From Ahrensia sp. (lineage in GTDB: Bacteria; Pseudomonadota; Alphaproteobacteria; Rhizobiales; Rhizobiaceae), in the NCBI GenBank assembly GCA_002706335.1, contig PAKZ01000023.1, forward strand, positions 1 to 64,000: a stretch of DNA of 64,000 bases. The letters run 5' to 3'. The position numbers were made by a program, and so were the translations under genes. This document shows, piece by piece, positions 1 to 8,444 of this stretch (positions within the stretch are counted from its first letter, which is position 1; each line of letters opens with the position of its first letter). A model generated the notes under the pieces. It made no database searches. It was given only the letters and a program-made list of their open reading frames with translations, and was not told the origin of the DNA.

Positions 1-82
1 GGGGGAGACAAAGGCCATGAGGCGGCCAGTCGGGACCTTGCGGGTCCCGGGCGTAGAGCGGCCGGAGCCGGAAGCAGCCGAG

Positions 83-136
83 GGGCGGTCGAAGGATCGC
101 ATATACACAATAGACAGAGCGATCCTTCGACCGCCC
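83..136. repeat. Perfect 18-bp inverted repeat (hairpin)
   Basis: GGGCGGTCGAAGGATCGC at 83-100 is exactly repeated as its reverse complement at 119-136, with an 18-nt A-rich loop (atatacacaatagacaga). As RNA this would be a very stable hairpin. No T-run follows, so it is not a classical intrinsic terminator. It may end a transcript entering from the left of the window or be an intergenic repeat. Only one copy is seen here. Confidence 0.6.
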
Positions 137-357
137 GTCTTCCAGTTTTGCGTGCTCACGGCAGTACCCGCTGCGCGGGAACGCCTCCGCATGGGCGGCC
201 AAAAGTGGCCGACGCGCGGTCGCGCTTTAGGGGCCCGCCAGCGACGAGCGCCGCGAGGAGCTTACTGGCGGGACAGAAATGCGGGCTCGTCAGCCCGGGT
301 TCTTTGAAAATGACGGAGATCGATGTTTTTGGCGCGAGGCGAAAGCGACGCGCGCCT

Positions 358-554
358 ATCTCCCCCTTGGCGGGGGAGAAAGTGATTTCCTGGGCTTAGC
401 TTGCTAAGTCCTTGGAAATCACAAGAGAGGGGGTCGCGATGTCCAACATATGCGCGACCGCTTCTGCTTCGGCGCCTTGCCCCCTCTCTGGCAAAAGCTA
501 AGGACTTGGCGCTGCCAAGCCCAGGCTTTTGCTTTCTCCCCCGCGAGGGGGGAG
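358..554. repeat. Mosaic intergenic palindromic repeat element
   Basis: Several inverted repeats lie end to end. TCTCCCCC..GGGGGAGA is at about 358-378. The arm GTGATTTCC..GGAAATCAC (382-422) encloses gcttagc/gctaag. GGTCGCG..CGCGACC (432-460) is enclosed by gagaggggg/ccccctctc. GCAAAAGC..GCTTTTGC (491-532) encloses cttggc/gccaag. A second TCTCCCCC..GGGGGGAGA closes the block at 534-554. The two ends are near copies of each other in opposite orientation. Dispersed intergenic elements bounded by CTCCCCC/GGGGGAG palindromes are familiar in Rhizobiales genomes; membership of a named family is inference. Confidence 0.6.
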
Positions 555-632
555 ATACGCCCGCGCCCTTGACGCCGCCGCCCTGCCTTTTCAAAAAGGT
601 GCGCGCGCTCATCGCGCGGGGAGGAAAGATAT

Positions 633-1643
633 ATGAAATTCGGCGTGTTCGACCATGTGGACGCGAGCGGCCCCGATCTGGGCCGGCATCTGGAAAACCG
701 GCTGAAAATCGTCGAGGCATACGACCGCTGCGGCATCCATGCCTATCACGTCGCCGAACACCACGCGACGCCGCTCGGCTACGCCTCGTCGCCCTCGGTC
801 TATCTCTCCGCCGTCATCCAGCGCACGAAGCGCATCCGCATCGGCCCGCTGATCTACATCCTGCCGCTCTACCACCCGCTGCGCCTGGCCGAGGAAATCT
901 GCATGCTCGACCACATGTCGAACGGCCGCTTCATGATGGGCATCGGCCGCGGCGCGTCGCCCATCGAGGCGGGTTTCTACGGCGTGCCGATGGAGGAGCA
1001 GCAGCGCCGCTATTTCGAGGCGACCGAGGTGATCCTCAAGGCGCTGCAGTCCGAGACGCTCACCCACAAGGGCGAGTTCTTCGAATTCACCGACGTGCCG
1101 ATGACGATGCGTCCGCTGCAGCAGCCCTACCCGGAACTCTGGTACGCCAGCCGCGCGCCCGACAGCTTCGCCTGGGCCGCCCGCGCCGGCGCCAACACGG
1201 TCACGCTCGCCCATGACGATCAGGTCAAGGCGCTGACGGACATCTTCCGCCAGACCTGGGTCGAGGAGGGCAACGATATCGCCGACCTTCCGCTGGTCGG
1301 CGTCAGCCGCCACGTCGTCGTCGCGGAAACGGATGCGGAAGCCAAGGATCTCGCGGCCAGCGCCTACGAAAAATGGCGCGCCTCCTTCGCGAAGCTCTGG
1401 GTCGACGCCGGCCGCGCCGTGCCGATGACTGATCTCTATCCCGAGAGCTGGGAGCAGCTGGAGGCGTCGAAGAACGGCATCGCGGGCTCGCCCGAGACCG
1501 TCCGCGACTACGTGCTGGCGGAGGCGGAGCGCTGCGGCACCAACTACCTCGTCTCATGGTTCGCCTTCGGAGACCTGCCCGTCGACGCCGTCATCCGCTC
1601 GGTGGAACTGTTTTCCGACCGGGTCATGCCCGCCTTTGATTGA
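633..1643 (+). CDS. LLM-class flavin-dependent oxidoreductase (luciferase-like)
   Basis: A 336-residue protein of the bacterial luciferase-like monooxygenase family, cytoplasmic flavin-dependent (usually reduced FMN) TIM-barrel enzymes that oxidise organic substrates. The N-terminus KFGVFDHVD followed by YHVAEHH and GRFMMGIGRG is typical of this family. The substrate cannot be read from sequence. The start at 633 is preceded by GAGGAAAG at good spacing. The gene ends 12 nt before an alpha/beta hydrolase on the same strand, so the two are probably co-transcribed and may act on the same compound, for example oxidation followed by ester hydrolysis. That pathway link is inference. Confidence 0.85.
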   Translation: MKFGVFDHVDASGPDLGRHLENRLKIVEAYDRCGIHAYHVAEHHATPLGYASSPSVYLSAVIQRTKRIRIGPLIYILPLYHPLRLAEEICMLDHMSNGRFMMGIGRGASPIEAGFYGVPMEEQQRRYFEATEVILKALQSETLTHKGEFFEFTDVPMTMRPLQQPYPELWYASRAPDSFAWAARAGANTVTLAHDDQVKALTDIFRQTWVEEGNDIADLPLVGVSRHVVVAETDAEAKDLAASAYEKWRASFAKLWVDAGRAVPMTDLYPESWEQLEASKNGIAGSPETVRDYVLAEAERCGTNYLVSWFAFGDLPVDAVIRSVELFSDRVMPAFD

Positions 1644-1655
1644 TCGAGAGGATAG

Positions 1656-2543
1656 ATGATGACGTCCCACCCCGACCCGCTCGCCCCGCTGCGCCCGCTC
1701 GGCGCGGTGCTCAACCCGGACCTCGTCCAGGCCACCTACCGGGTCATCGCCCCGCTTGCCGCCGCGCTCGACCCGGCGACGACCGCCGCGCGCTACGACA
1801 TCGCCTACGGCCCGCACCCGCGCAACCGCCTCGACCTCTACCGCCCGGCGGGCGACGCGCCGGTCGAGACGGTCGTGCTCTTCGTCCATGGCGGCGGTTT
1901 CGCCGGCGGCGACAAGGGCGGCGAGGGCAAGCCCTTCTTCGCCAATATCGGCCAATGGGCCGCGTCCGAGGGTTTCGCGGCGGTCGCGATGACCTACCGC
2001 CTCCTGCCCGACGCCAAATGGCCGTCCGGCGCGCAGGATGTCGCCGCCGCCATCGCGCATATCTCGGAGAATGCCGAGACCCTCTTCGGAACGTCGCCGC
2101 GCATCGTGCTGGCCGGCCAGTCGGCGGGCGCGATCAATGTCGCCGACTATCTCGCCGGCCGCGCCGGCCCGGTGCACGCGGCGGTCGCCGGCGCGGTGCT
2201 GATGTCCGGCCTCTACGATTTCACGCGGCACGACCGCCGCACCTTCGAAGACGCTTATTTCGGCGAGGACCCCGCGCAGTTCGCCGCCCACTCGACGCTT
2301 GCCGCGCTCGCCTCCTGCCCGCTGCCGCTGATGTTCACCGTCGCCGAACTCGACCCGCCCCATTTCCAGCGTCAGGCGGCTCATCTCGTCGAGATCTGGA
2401 TGGCCGAGAACGGCGCCTGGCCCCTCATGCATTACATGCCCGGCCACAACCACATCTCTCCCGCCCCGCTGATCGGCTCCGCGGTCGACACGCTCGGCCC
2501 GGTGATCGCGCGCTTCGTGCGGGAGGTTGTCGCGGAGACCTGA
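1656..2543 (+). CDS. Alpha/beta hydrolase (HSL-like esterase/lipase family)
   Basis: A 295-residue alpha/beta-fold hydrolase. The oxyanion-hole motif HGGG is at residues 78-81 and the nucleophile elbow GQSAG at 154-158 (Ser156). An acidic residue (Asp233 in ELDPPH) and a histidine in GHNHIS (His264 or His266) complete a plausible catalytic triad. The HGGG plus GxSxG arrangement is that of the hormone-sensitive-lipase and esterase group; the true ester substrate is unknown. No signal peptide is apparent. ATG codons at 1656 and 1659 are both possible starts. It lies 12 nt downstream of the luciferase-like monooxygenase and is likely in the same operon. Confidence 0.85.
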   Translation: MMTSHPDPLAPLRPLGAVLNPDLVQATYRVIAPLAAALDPATTAARYDIAYGPHPRNRLDLYRPAGDAPVETVVLFVHGGGFAGGDKGGEGKPFFANIGQWAASEGFAAVAMTYRLLPDAKWPSGAQDVAAAIAHISENAETLFGTSPRIVLAGQSAGAINVADYLAGRAGPVHAAVAGAVLMSGLYDFTRHDRRTFEDAYFGEDPAQFAAHSTLAALASCPLPLMFTVAELDPPHFQRQAAHLVEIWMAENGAWPLMHYMPGHNHISPAPLIGSAVDTLGPVIARFVREVVAET

Positions 2544-2690
2544 CCCCACCTCACGCCCGCCTTTCGCCGAGTCATCGAAAATGACCGGTCCCGTCCGATT
2601 CCCGCCCGACTGTGACTGTCAGGTTACCCGGCGCGCGGCTCGCAAAGACGTCGCCGCCACAAACAGGGAAGTATCAAACGGGGTGTATCT

Positions 2691-3500
2691 ATGAGTATCA
2701 CGTGGGAAGAACCGGGCAGGGGCGAATGGATCGAGACCGAGCAGAGCAGCTCGGCCGCATGGAAAAGGGCGGCGGGACAGGTCGCCGTGCTCGCCATCCT
2801 CGCCGTTATCGGCGGCGCGGCGGGCGCGGGCATCGCCGCCTGGAAGCTGGGCGATGGCGCCGAGGCCCCCGCGATTGCGGCAAGCGCCGCGCCGGAAGCC
2901 ACGCAGCCGCCGGCCCGTGCAGCGGCAACGGCTGAGCCGAAGTCCGAGCCAATGACGGAGCCGCGCGACATCGCCGCCGCGCCCGCGGTTCGTGAAGCCG
3001 CCGACGCCGAACCGGCCCCGTTGTTCCCGGAAAGCGAGACCGTTTTTGTCGCCGATGCCGGTCCGGACATGGGCGCGGCCGAGATCGCTGCTCCGGACGA
3101 ATTGGCGCCAGACGCCACGCCCGCCACCGGCATCGATGTCGCCGAGACCGCCTCGATCCTGTCGCCGGGCGAGCCGGTCGCCGTCGCCGACACGGCCGAG
3201 GAGGCCGCCAGGCTCGAGGCGATGATGGCCGATGAGAGCCAACCGCCCGAACCGGACCGCATGGCCGCCGCCTCCGCCGACAGTCCCGAGGCGGCGCTAG
3301 CGCCGAACGGTAAGCCGCTAACCCCCGCTCAGGCCGACAAATATGTCAATCTGCGCGCCGGGCCCGACAATGAGTCCGATGTCCTCGAGATCATCCCGGC
3401 CAATGCCGAACTGCTCGCCGAGGAGAACTGCACCCATTGGTGCGCCGTCAGTCATGACGGAGTGCAGGGCTATATCTACAAGACCTTCATCCGTCGCTGA
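2691..3500 (+). CDS. Membrane-anchored SH3-domain protein
   Basis: A 269-residue protein with a short cytoplasmic N-terminus, one membrane segment at about residues 28-50, a long low-complexity Ala/Glu/Pro/Asp-rich periplasmic linker (about 55-210) and a C-terminal bacterial SH3 domain. The SH3 part begins YVNLRAGPDNESD and ends YIYKTFIRR. Such SH3 domains usually bind peptidoglycan or partner proteins in the envelope. No enzymatic motif is present. The linker composition suggests a flexible spacer across the periplasm. It is an isolated gene, followed by a hairpin at 3509-3531. The role is unknown; an envelope sensor or tether is inference. Confidence 0.7.
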   Translation: MSITWEEPGRGEWIETEQSSSAAWKRAAGQVAVLAILAVIGGAAGAGIAAWKLGDGAEAPAIAASAAPEATQPPARAAATAEPKSEPMTEPRDIAAAPAVREAADAEPAPLFPESETVFVADAGPDMGAAEIAAPDELAPDATPATGIDVAETASILSPGEPVAVADTAEEAARLEAMMADESQPPEPDRMAAASADSPEAALAPNGKPLTPAQADKYVNLRAGPDNESDVLEIIPANAELLAEENCTHWCAVSHDGVQGYIYKTFIRR

Positions 3501-3508
3501 CATGGCGA

Positions 3509-3531
3509 GGAGCCGCCATATCAGCGGCTCC
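3509..3531 (+). terminator. Hairpin downstream of the SH3 gene
   Basis: GGAGCCGC and GCGGCTCC form a perfect 8-bp stem around a 7-nt loop, starting 8 nt after the stop codon of the SH3-domain gene. No U-tract follows, so factor-independent termination is uncertain; it may protect the mRNA 3' end. Confidence 0.4.
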
Positions 3532-3612
3532 CCATAGGTACTGGTACAGCCATTTAGCCTGCTTTAACCGCTTGCGGTTTATGAATAATCCACAGGGAAA
3601 CATAATCCCGCT

Positions 3613-6600
3613 ATGCCGCGCGCCAATGCGCCGCGGACGGGAGTGGACGGGGCGTTGGCGGCAGGACGCATTAAAAATATAGGCGGTGACGCATTCCAGG
3701 CGAAGCTCGGCGCGGTCGCCGAGCACACGACAGCCTATGTCACGCTCACCGATCCCGAACGCCGCATCGAATGGGCGAACGCCGCTTTTTGCGAAAAGAC
3801 AGGCTATCGGCTGGAGGAAATCATCGGTCGCCGGCCGTCCGAGTTTCTGCGCGCCGAAGGCAATGACCCCGCTGCGATGCGCGAACTGGAAAGAAACGAA
3901 GCAGCAGGCGAGGGCATCACGTGCGAGATGCTCAACCGGACCAGAACCGGCGAGACCTTCTGGATCGACCTCGATGTAAGACCGGTCCACGACGATGACG
4001 GCCAACTCACCGGCTTCGTGACCATCGGTATCGACATTACCGAGCGCAAGGCGGCCGCCGAGCGGCTGCGTGAGGCGAGCCTGATGGGTCAGATGCTCGA
4101 GGAGTCGCTTAACGAAATCCACATCCTCGACGCGCATACGCTGAAATTCCTCTATGCCAATCGCGGAGCGCGCGAAAATCTCGGCTACACGCTGGAAGAA
4201 CTTCGCGAGATGACTGCCGCCGACATCAACGTGGCGCTCGACCTCGAAGAGCTCATGGAGCGAAACGGCCCGCTGCTGACCGGTGAGAAGAAGTTTCGCC
4301 GCATTGAAGGCCGCTACCGCCGCAAGGACGGCAGCATCTACGACGTCGACATCCACGTCCAGTTGGCGCCCGACGACCCCAGCCGACTGGTCGTCTTCGT
4401 CCTCGACATCACAGAGCGCAAGGCGGTCGAGGAGCGCCTCCGCGAGGCGAGCCAGTTCGGCGCCATGCTGGAGGAGTCGGTCAACGAGATCTACGTCCTC
4501 AGCGCACATGATCTCTCGTTCATCGACGCCAACCGCGGCGCATGCTCCAATCTCGGCTATTCGCTCGAAGAACTGAAGAAGATGACGATCCTGGACATCA
4601 GTCCCGATCTCTCGAAGGAGCAGCGGCGGAAGGTGCGCAAGCTGCTGGAAGCCGCGCCCTCCGAACGGGTTTGCTTCGAGGCCCGCCATTTTCGAAAGGA
4701 CGGCTCGACCTATGACGCGGAAGTCTATCTCCAGATTGTCGATGGTAAAGCCGATCGCCTGATCGGTTTCGTCCTCGACATCACCGAGCGCAAACGCGCC
4801 GAGAAGCAGGCGCAGGCCGCTCGGCAGAGCCTGGTGTCGGCCATCGAGACCTTGCCGGACGGCTTCGTCCTCTATGACGCCGACGATCGCCTCGTCATCT
4901 GCAACGAACGATATCGGGAAATCTACGCAAAGAGTGCGCCAGCCATCGTCCAGGGCGCCCGTTTCGAGGACATTGCGCGCTATGGCCTCGAACATGGCGA
5001 ATATGCCGACGCCGAAGGTCGCGAGGAGGAATGGCTGGAGAACCGGATGGCCGCGCACCGCTCGCTCGAGGGGGGCTTGGACCAGCAACTGGCCAACGGG
5101 CACTGGATCCGCATCGTCGAACGCCGCACGCCGGACGGCGGCATGGTCGGCCTGCGCATCGACATTACGGATCAGCTGGAAAGCCTGGCGCGGGCGGAGC
5201 GGGCCGAGCAGCGCCTTGTCGACGCGATCAATGCCTTGCCGGCAGCGTTCTGGCTCTATGACGAGGACGATCGGCTCGTCCTCTTCAACGATCATTATCA
5301 AAACCACTTCCTTGAACCGTCATTTCTGAAGAAGGGTATTTCATACGAGTCAGCGCTGCGCGGCGGATTGCGCCAGAACCGAAGGATCGACGGACCGGAA
5401 CATGAAACGCAGCTTGTCGACGCAATCCTGCAGGCGCGGGCCACGGGCCACACCGAACGGGAATACCAGCTGATCGACGGTCGCTGGATAAGATCCTATA
5501 ACGACCGGACAAGCGATGGCGGCTATGTCGGCTTCGGCATCGACATCACCGATGCGCGCGAGCGCCAGGAAAAGCTTGAATACACGGCCAGGACAGATCC
5601 GCTGACCGGCCTCGCAAACCGCCGCGGCCTTGCTGCCCACCTCGAGGAGATCGCGCAACGCGCCGATGCTACGACGCGGATCGCGTTCATGCATGTCGAT
5701 CTCGACAGGTTTAAATCGGTCAACGACGCGATCGGCCACGACGCCGGGGATCACGTGCTGGAATATTGCGCGTCGGTACTGCGAAAAGCGACGCGCGGTG
5801 ATGACATGGTTGCCCGCGTCGGGGGCGACGAGTTCGTGGTCGTTTGTGCCGATTCGGGCAGCGACGAGGACATTGGCCGCATGGCCGACCGCCTGGTCAG
5901 CCGCCTTGCCGCGCCGATCCCATACGGCGAAAAGACCTGCCACACCGGCGCCAGCATTGGTGTCGCCTTCTGGCGGCCGGCCCACGAACCCGATGTGCAG
6001 CGTCGCCTGACCGATGCCGATATCGCGCTGCAGCAGTCGAAGGTGGAGGGACGCGGCCGTTTTCATTTCTTCGAGGACGCCATGCGCAGCAAGGCGTTGC
6101 TCAGTGCCGAACTTGCGCAAGACATCTATGACGGGCTGTTGCGCGACGAATTCGAGCCGTTCCTGCAACCCCAATACGATATTGACGGCAGCCGGATCGT
6201 TGGGTTCGAAGCGCTCATTCGTTGGCATCATCCTCGGCGCGGCCTGCTTGCGCCCGCCGATTTCATGTTCGCTGCAGAGGAGGCGAACCTGATGGACGCG
6301 CTCGACCAGCGCATGCTGGAAAAAAGCTGCGCGCTCGTCGCTAAACTCTCCGCCGCCGGCATTCCCGATCCCAGAATAAGCATCAACATGTCCGGCACGC
6401 GGCTTGGCGATCCGAAGATCGTCGAGCGCATAATGGCGACCACCGGCCATTACGCGGTGAAGCCCCGACAACTGGTTTTGGAGATCCTCGAAACGACTCT
6501 GCTCGACGATCGCTCGGCTTTTGTCGACCAAAACCTCCGCCGCCTCGTCGATGCAGGTTTCGCGCTGGAGCTCGACGACTTTGGCACCGGTCACGCCGCG

Positions 6601-6903
6601 ATCGCCAATCTGCGCAGATACCCGCTGGAACGGATCAAGATAGACCGCAGTCTCGTTGCCGGCATCGACCGCGACGTCGACCTTGTCATGATCACCAGCG
6701 CAATCACCAATCTCGCTCGCAGTCTCGGCCTAAGGGTTCTGGCCGAGGGCGTCGAAACAGAAGCCGAACTGGAGATGCTGCAGCAAATCGGCTGCACCTG
6801 CGTGCAGGGCTATCTATTCTCGCGCCCCATGCCGATTGGCTTGGTCCTAAAGCATCTCAGACAACGCGAAACCGGCCAAACCGGAAGTCGAGCGACCGGT
6901 TAG
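3613..6903 (+). CDS. Multi-PAS GGDEF-EAL cyclic-di-GMP enzyme
   Basis: A 1096-residue cytoplasmic signalling protein. About five PAS-type sensor modules occupy residues 30-650: the first three are repeat-like, each ending in a DITERK-type linker, and the last two begin with LPDGFVLYD-like and LPAAFWLYD-like motifs. A GGDEF diguanylate cyclase domain follows (GGDEF intact near residue 740, with an RGDD inhibitory-site-like motif five residues upstream), then an EAL phosphodiesterase domain (EAL near 866, DDFGTG and EGVE motifs intact). Both output domains keep catalytic signatures, so the protein could make or degrade c-di-GMP. No membrane segment is seen. It lies directly upstream of the Flp/Tad pilus locus on the same strand, which suggests but does not prove a role in surface attachment. 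Confidence 0.9.
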   Translation: MPRANAPRTGVDGALAAGRIKNIGGDAFQAKLGAVAEHTTAYVTLTDPERRIEWANAAFCEKTGYRLEEIIGRRPSEFLRAEGNDPAAMRELERNEAAGEGITCEMLNRTRTGETFWIDLDVRPVHDDDGQLTGFVTIGIDITERKAAAERLREASLMGQMLEESLNEIHILDAHTLKFLYANRGARENLGYTLEELREMTAADINVALDLEELMERNGPLLTGEKKFRRIEGRYRRKDGSIYDVDIHVQLAPDDPSRLVVFVLDITERKAVEERLREASQFGAMLEESVNEIYVLSAHDLSFIDANRGACSNLGYSLEELKKMTILDISPDLSKEQRRKVRKLLEAAPSERVCFEARHFRKDGSTYDAEVYLQIVDGKADRLIGFVLDITERKRAEKQAQAARQSLVSAIETLPDGFVLYDADDRLVICNERYREIYAKSAPAIVQGARFEDIARYGLEHGEYADAEGREEEWLENRMAAHRSLEGGLDQQLANGHWIRIVERRTPDGGMVGLRIDITDQLESLARAERAEQRLVDAINALPAAFWLYDEDDRLVLFNDHYQNHFLEPSFLKKGISYESALRGGLRQNRRIDGPEHETQLVDAILQARATGHTEREYQLIDGRWIRSYNDRTSDGGYVGFGIDITDARERQEKLEYTARTDPLTGLANRRGLAAHLEEIAQRADATTRIAFMHVDLDRFKSVNDAIGHDAGDHVLEYCASVLRKATRGDDMVARVGGDEFVVVCADSGSDEDIGRMADRLVSRLAAPIPYGEKTCHTGASIGVAFWRPAHEPDVQRRLTDADIALQQSKVEGRGRFHFFEDAMRSKALLSAELAQDIYDGLLRDEFEPFLQPQYDIDGSRIVGFEALIRWHHPRRGLLAPADFMFAAEEANLMDALDQRMLEKSCALVAKLSAAGIPDPRISINMSGTRLGDPKIVERIMATTGHYAVKPRQLVLEILETTLLDDRSAFVDQNLRRLVDAGFALELDDFGTGHAAIANLRRYPLERIKIDRSLVAGIDRDVDLVMITSAITNLARSLGLRVLAEGVETEAELEMLQQIGCTCVQGYLFSRPMPIGLVLKHLRQRETGQTGSRATG

Positions 6904-7471
6904 GAGAGGATGACCAGCCGCCCGAACCCCGCCATGATGTAGTCGCCACTCCGACCGTGGTCGATACGGTCGAAATGCCGCCGGCTGCCGCATCGAATTG
7001 CTCGGCTTCAAATGGCAAGGTGCGCCAATCCCCCAGCTCTTCGCGGCGGGCCCGCGCGTCTTCTCGGACTATGGTATGCACCCTTCTCTTGCTGAAGGGC
7101 CGGCGTCCTGCCGTTCCCATCCTGGTATTGTGATCGAGAAGTCCATGCCCGAAGACCACCCGCAAGGTTTCGCCGCGCGCATATATCTTCTGCGGGACCA
7201 CCGAACGGCGCGCTGTCCGCGCCTCCGCATCGCCGATGGCGTTGGGGGGCCTCGCTTCCTGATCGGGCGCGCGCGGCTTTGCTTGCGTATCTTAAATTGA
7301 CTGCAGGCAGATCACCGATTCTTCACCATAATCCCGGTTTCGGGGGGTTAACGCTTCGGAAACCGTGTTCCTTAAGCAGGTAGCAACAGGGCGTCTGTAG
7401 GTTTCGGCTATCCGATCGGCGCCAATCGAAGCGTCGACGGTATGTGCTGTGAACGAGAATAGGAGCTCACC
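6904..7471. other. Intergenic region upstream of the Flp pilin gene
   Basis: These 568 bases contain no gene I can support. ORF 6857-7201 (minus, 114 aa) overlaps the end of the GGDEF-EAL gene and resembles no family I know; ORF 6998-7300 (plus) is equally unsupported. The right part is less GC-rich and carries TTGACT at 7297 and CATAAT at 7327, though 24 bp apart, too far for a standard sigma-70 promoter. It also has a 7-bp inverted repeat CGGTTTC/GAAACCG (7335-7365) enclosing GGTTAACG. This is probably the long leader and promoter region of flp. Confidence 0.5.
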
Positions 7472-7636
7472 ATGTTTGCACGTTTTCTGAAATACGAGTC
7501 CGTCGCTACCGCTATCGAGTATGGCCTGATCGCTGCCCTGATCGCCGTTGCGATCATCACCGGCGCTACCACGCTCGGCTCGAACCTGAACGCCAAGTTT
7601 GACGCCATCGGCACCAAGGTCGGTTCGACCGCCTAA
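7472..7636 (+). CDS. flp: Flp/Fap-type pilin subunit (54 aa)
   Basis: This gene is too short for the ORF track. It encodes MFARFLKYES followed by VATAIEYGLIAALIAVAII, the signature of Flp pilins: a short basic leader, then a hydrophobic helix with Glu-Tyr at +5/+6 relative to the cleavage site. Flp is the major subunit of the Tad pilus used for tight surface adherence; its leader is removed by the CpaA/TadV peptidase encoded next. Oddly, the residue expected to be Gly just before cleavage (position 11) is Val, from a GTC codon. AGGAG at 7461-7465 is a good Shine-Dalgarno. A strong intrinsic terminator follows, so abundant pilin mRNA probably ends before cpaA. Confidence 0.9.
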   Translation: MFARFLKYESVATAIEYGLIAALIAVAIITGATTLGSNLNAKFDAIGTKVGSTA

Positions 7637-7673
7637 GGGCCGCGCCGCCTCAAGGCGGCTGGTATGAGATGAG

Positions 7674-7704
7674 AAAGGCCCGTCTCGGCGAGACGGGCCT
7701 TTTT
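7674..7704 (+). terminator. Intrinsic terminator after flp
   Basis: AGGCCCGTCTC and GAGACGGGCCT form a perfect 11-bp stem around a 3-nt loop (stem 7676-7700), preceded by A residues and followed by a run of T. This is a textbook Rho-independent terminator, allowing higher pilin expression than of the downstream assembly genes. Confidence 0.9.
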
Positions 7705-7786
7705 CGCATTCGGCGCCTGAGCCGATTATGGGAATCTTAAGGGCGCCGGTTCTAGTTTTCGCGTCGTTACGAGTTGGAGTGATACG

Positions 7787-8302
7787 ATGATCGTTGCCGT
7801 CATCCTGGTCGTGTTTCCCTTCGCGATGATCTTCGCCGCGCTGTCCGATGTCTTCACCATGACGATCGGCAATCGCATCTCCGCGGTGCTGATCGGGTCG
7901 TTCCTGCTGGTGGCGCCCTTTATCGGGCTGACCTGGGCGGATTTCGGAATGCATTTGGCGGCTTTCGCACTTGTCCTGACCGTCACCTTCGCGCTGTTTG
8001 CTACGGGCACGATGGGTGGCGGCGATGCCAAGCTTCTCGCCTCGACGAGCCTTTGGATGGGGTTTGGGCCCGCACTGGCCGATTATCTCCTGATGGCGAC
8101 GGTCGCCGGTGGCGCTTTCACGCTGTTCCTGATCCTGTTCAGGAAGTCGACATTCGCGGTTTATGCCGGCGAGGTGCCGATCCTGCGTCGCGTGATCGAC
8201 GAGAAAGATGTTCCCTATGGCGTGGCGCTTGCCATTGGCGGCCTGTTCGCCTTTCCGGATTCGCCCGCCATGCAATGGGTCATCGAGCGCTTGGCTGCCT
8301 GA
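7787..8302 (+). CDS. cpaA: Tad prepilin peptidase CpaA (A24 family)
   Basis: A 171-residue polytopic inner-membrane aspartic peptidase that cleaves Flp prepilin leaders. The two family aspartates are visible: Asp in ALSDVFTM near the N-terminus and Asp in GGGDAK near residue 75. Its small size without the cytoplasmic methylase domain matches the TadV/CpaA subgroup rather than PilD. The start at 7787 follows a weak GGAG (ttggagtgat). It sits between the flp terminator and cpaB; the 142-nt gap before cpaB carries its own AT-rich, promoter-like sequence. Confidence 0.88.
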   Translation: MIVAVILVVFPFAMIFAALSDVFTMTIGNRISAVLIGSFLLVAPFIGLTWADFGMHLAAFALVLTVTFALFATGTMGGGDAKLLASTSLWMGFGPALADYLLMATVAGGAFTLFLILFRKSTFAVYAGEVPILRRVIDEKDVPYGVALAIGGLFAFPDSPAMQWVIERLAA

Positions 8303-8368
8303 CTGTCGTCGCGGGGCAGGCGCGGACATTTAATTCAAACTTTATTAAGCATGAAAATTACGGGCTCA

Positions 8369-8378
8369 TTAACCCTAA
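8369..8378 (+). promoter_or_regulatory. TTAACC-type (CtrA-like) motif before cpaB
   Basis: TTAACCCTAA lies in the AT-rich 142-nt gap between cpaA and cpaB. TTAACC is the half-site recognised by the cell-cycle regulator CtrA in alphaproteobacteria, and pilin genes in Caulobacter are CtrA targets. The same 10-mer recurs at 17927 between tadD and the aminopeptidase gene. Binding is inference. Confidence 0.4.
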
Positions 8379-8444
8379 TTACACCTTTGCAGATGAAACA
8401 TGGCGCCATGAGGTTCGGACTCCATCCGGAAAGTGGGTGCCATC

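Larger units (their letters stand above)
1..632. other. Gene-free left edge with palindromic structures
   Basis: No convincing gene is visible here. The listed ORFs (17-307, 148-399, 401-1216) overlap one another, lack recognisable domains and read like GC-rich shadows. The stretch holds a perfect 18-bp inverted repeat near 83-136 and a dense set of nested palindromes between about 358 and 554, listed separately. The last bases before 633 contain the Shine-Dalgarno GAGGAAAG of the first real gene. Confidence 0.6.

Noticed and set aside
3487-5307. 606-aa minus-strand ORF opposite the GGDEF-EAL gene
   Set aside because: It is antisense to a protein with clear PAS domains, has no recognisable domain and arises from high GC at third codon positions.
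6857-7201. 114-aa minus ORF upstream of flp
   Set aside because: It overlaps the end of the GGDEF-EAL gene, matches no family and has a composition typical of random GC-rich sequence.
7297-7332. TTGACT and CATAAT as a promoter for flp
   Set aside because: The spacing is 24 bp, well beyond the usual 16-18 bp, so it is not supported as a sigma-70 promoter.
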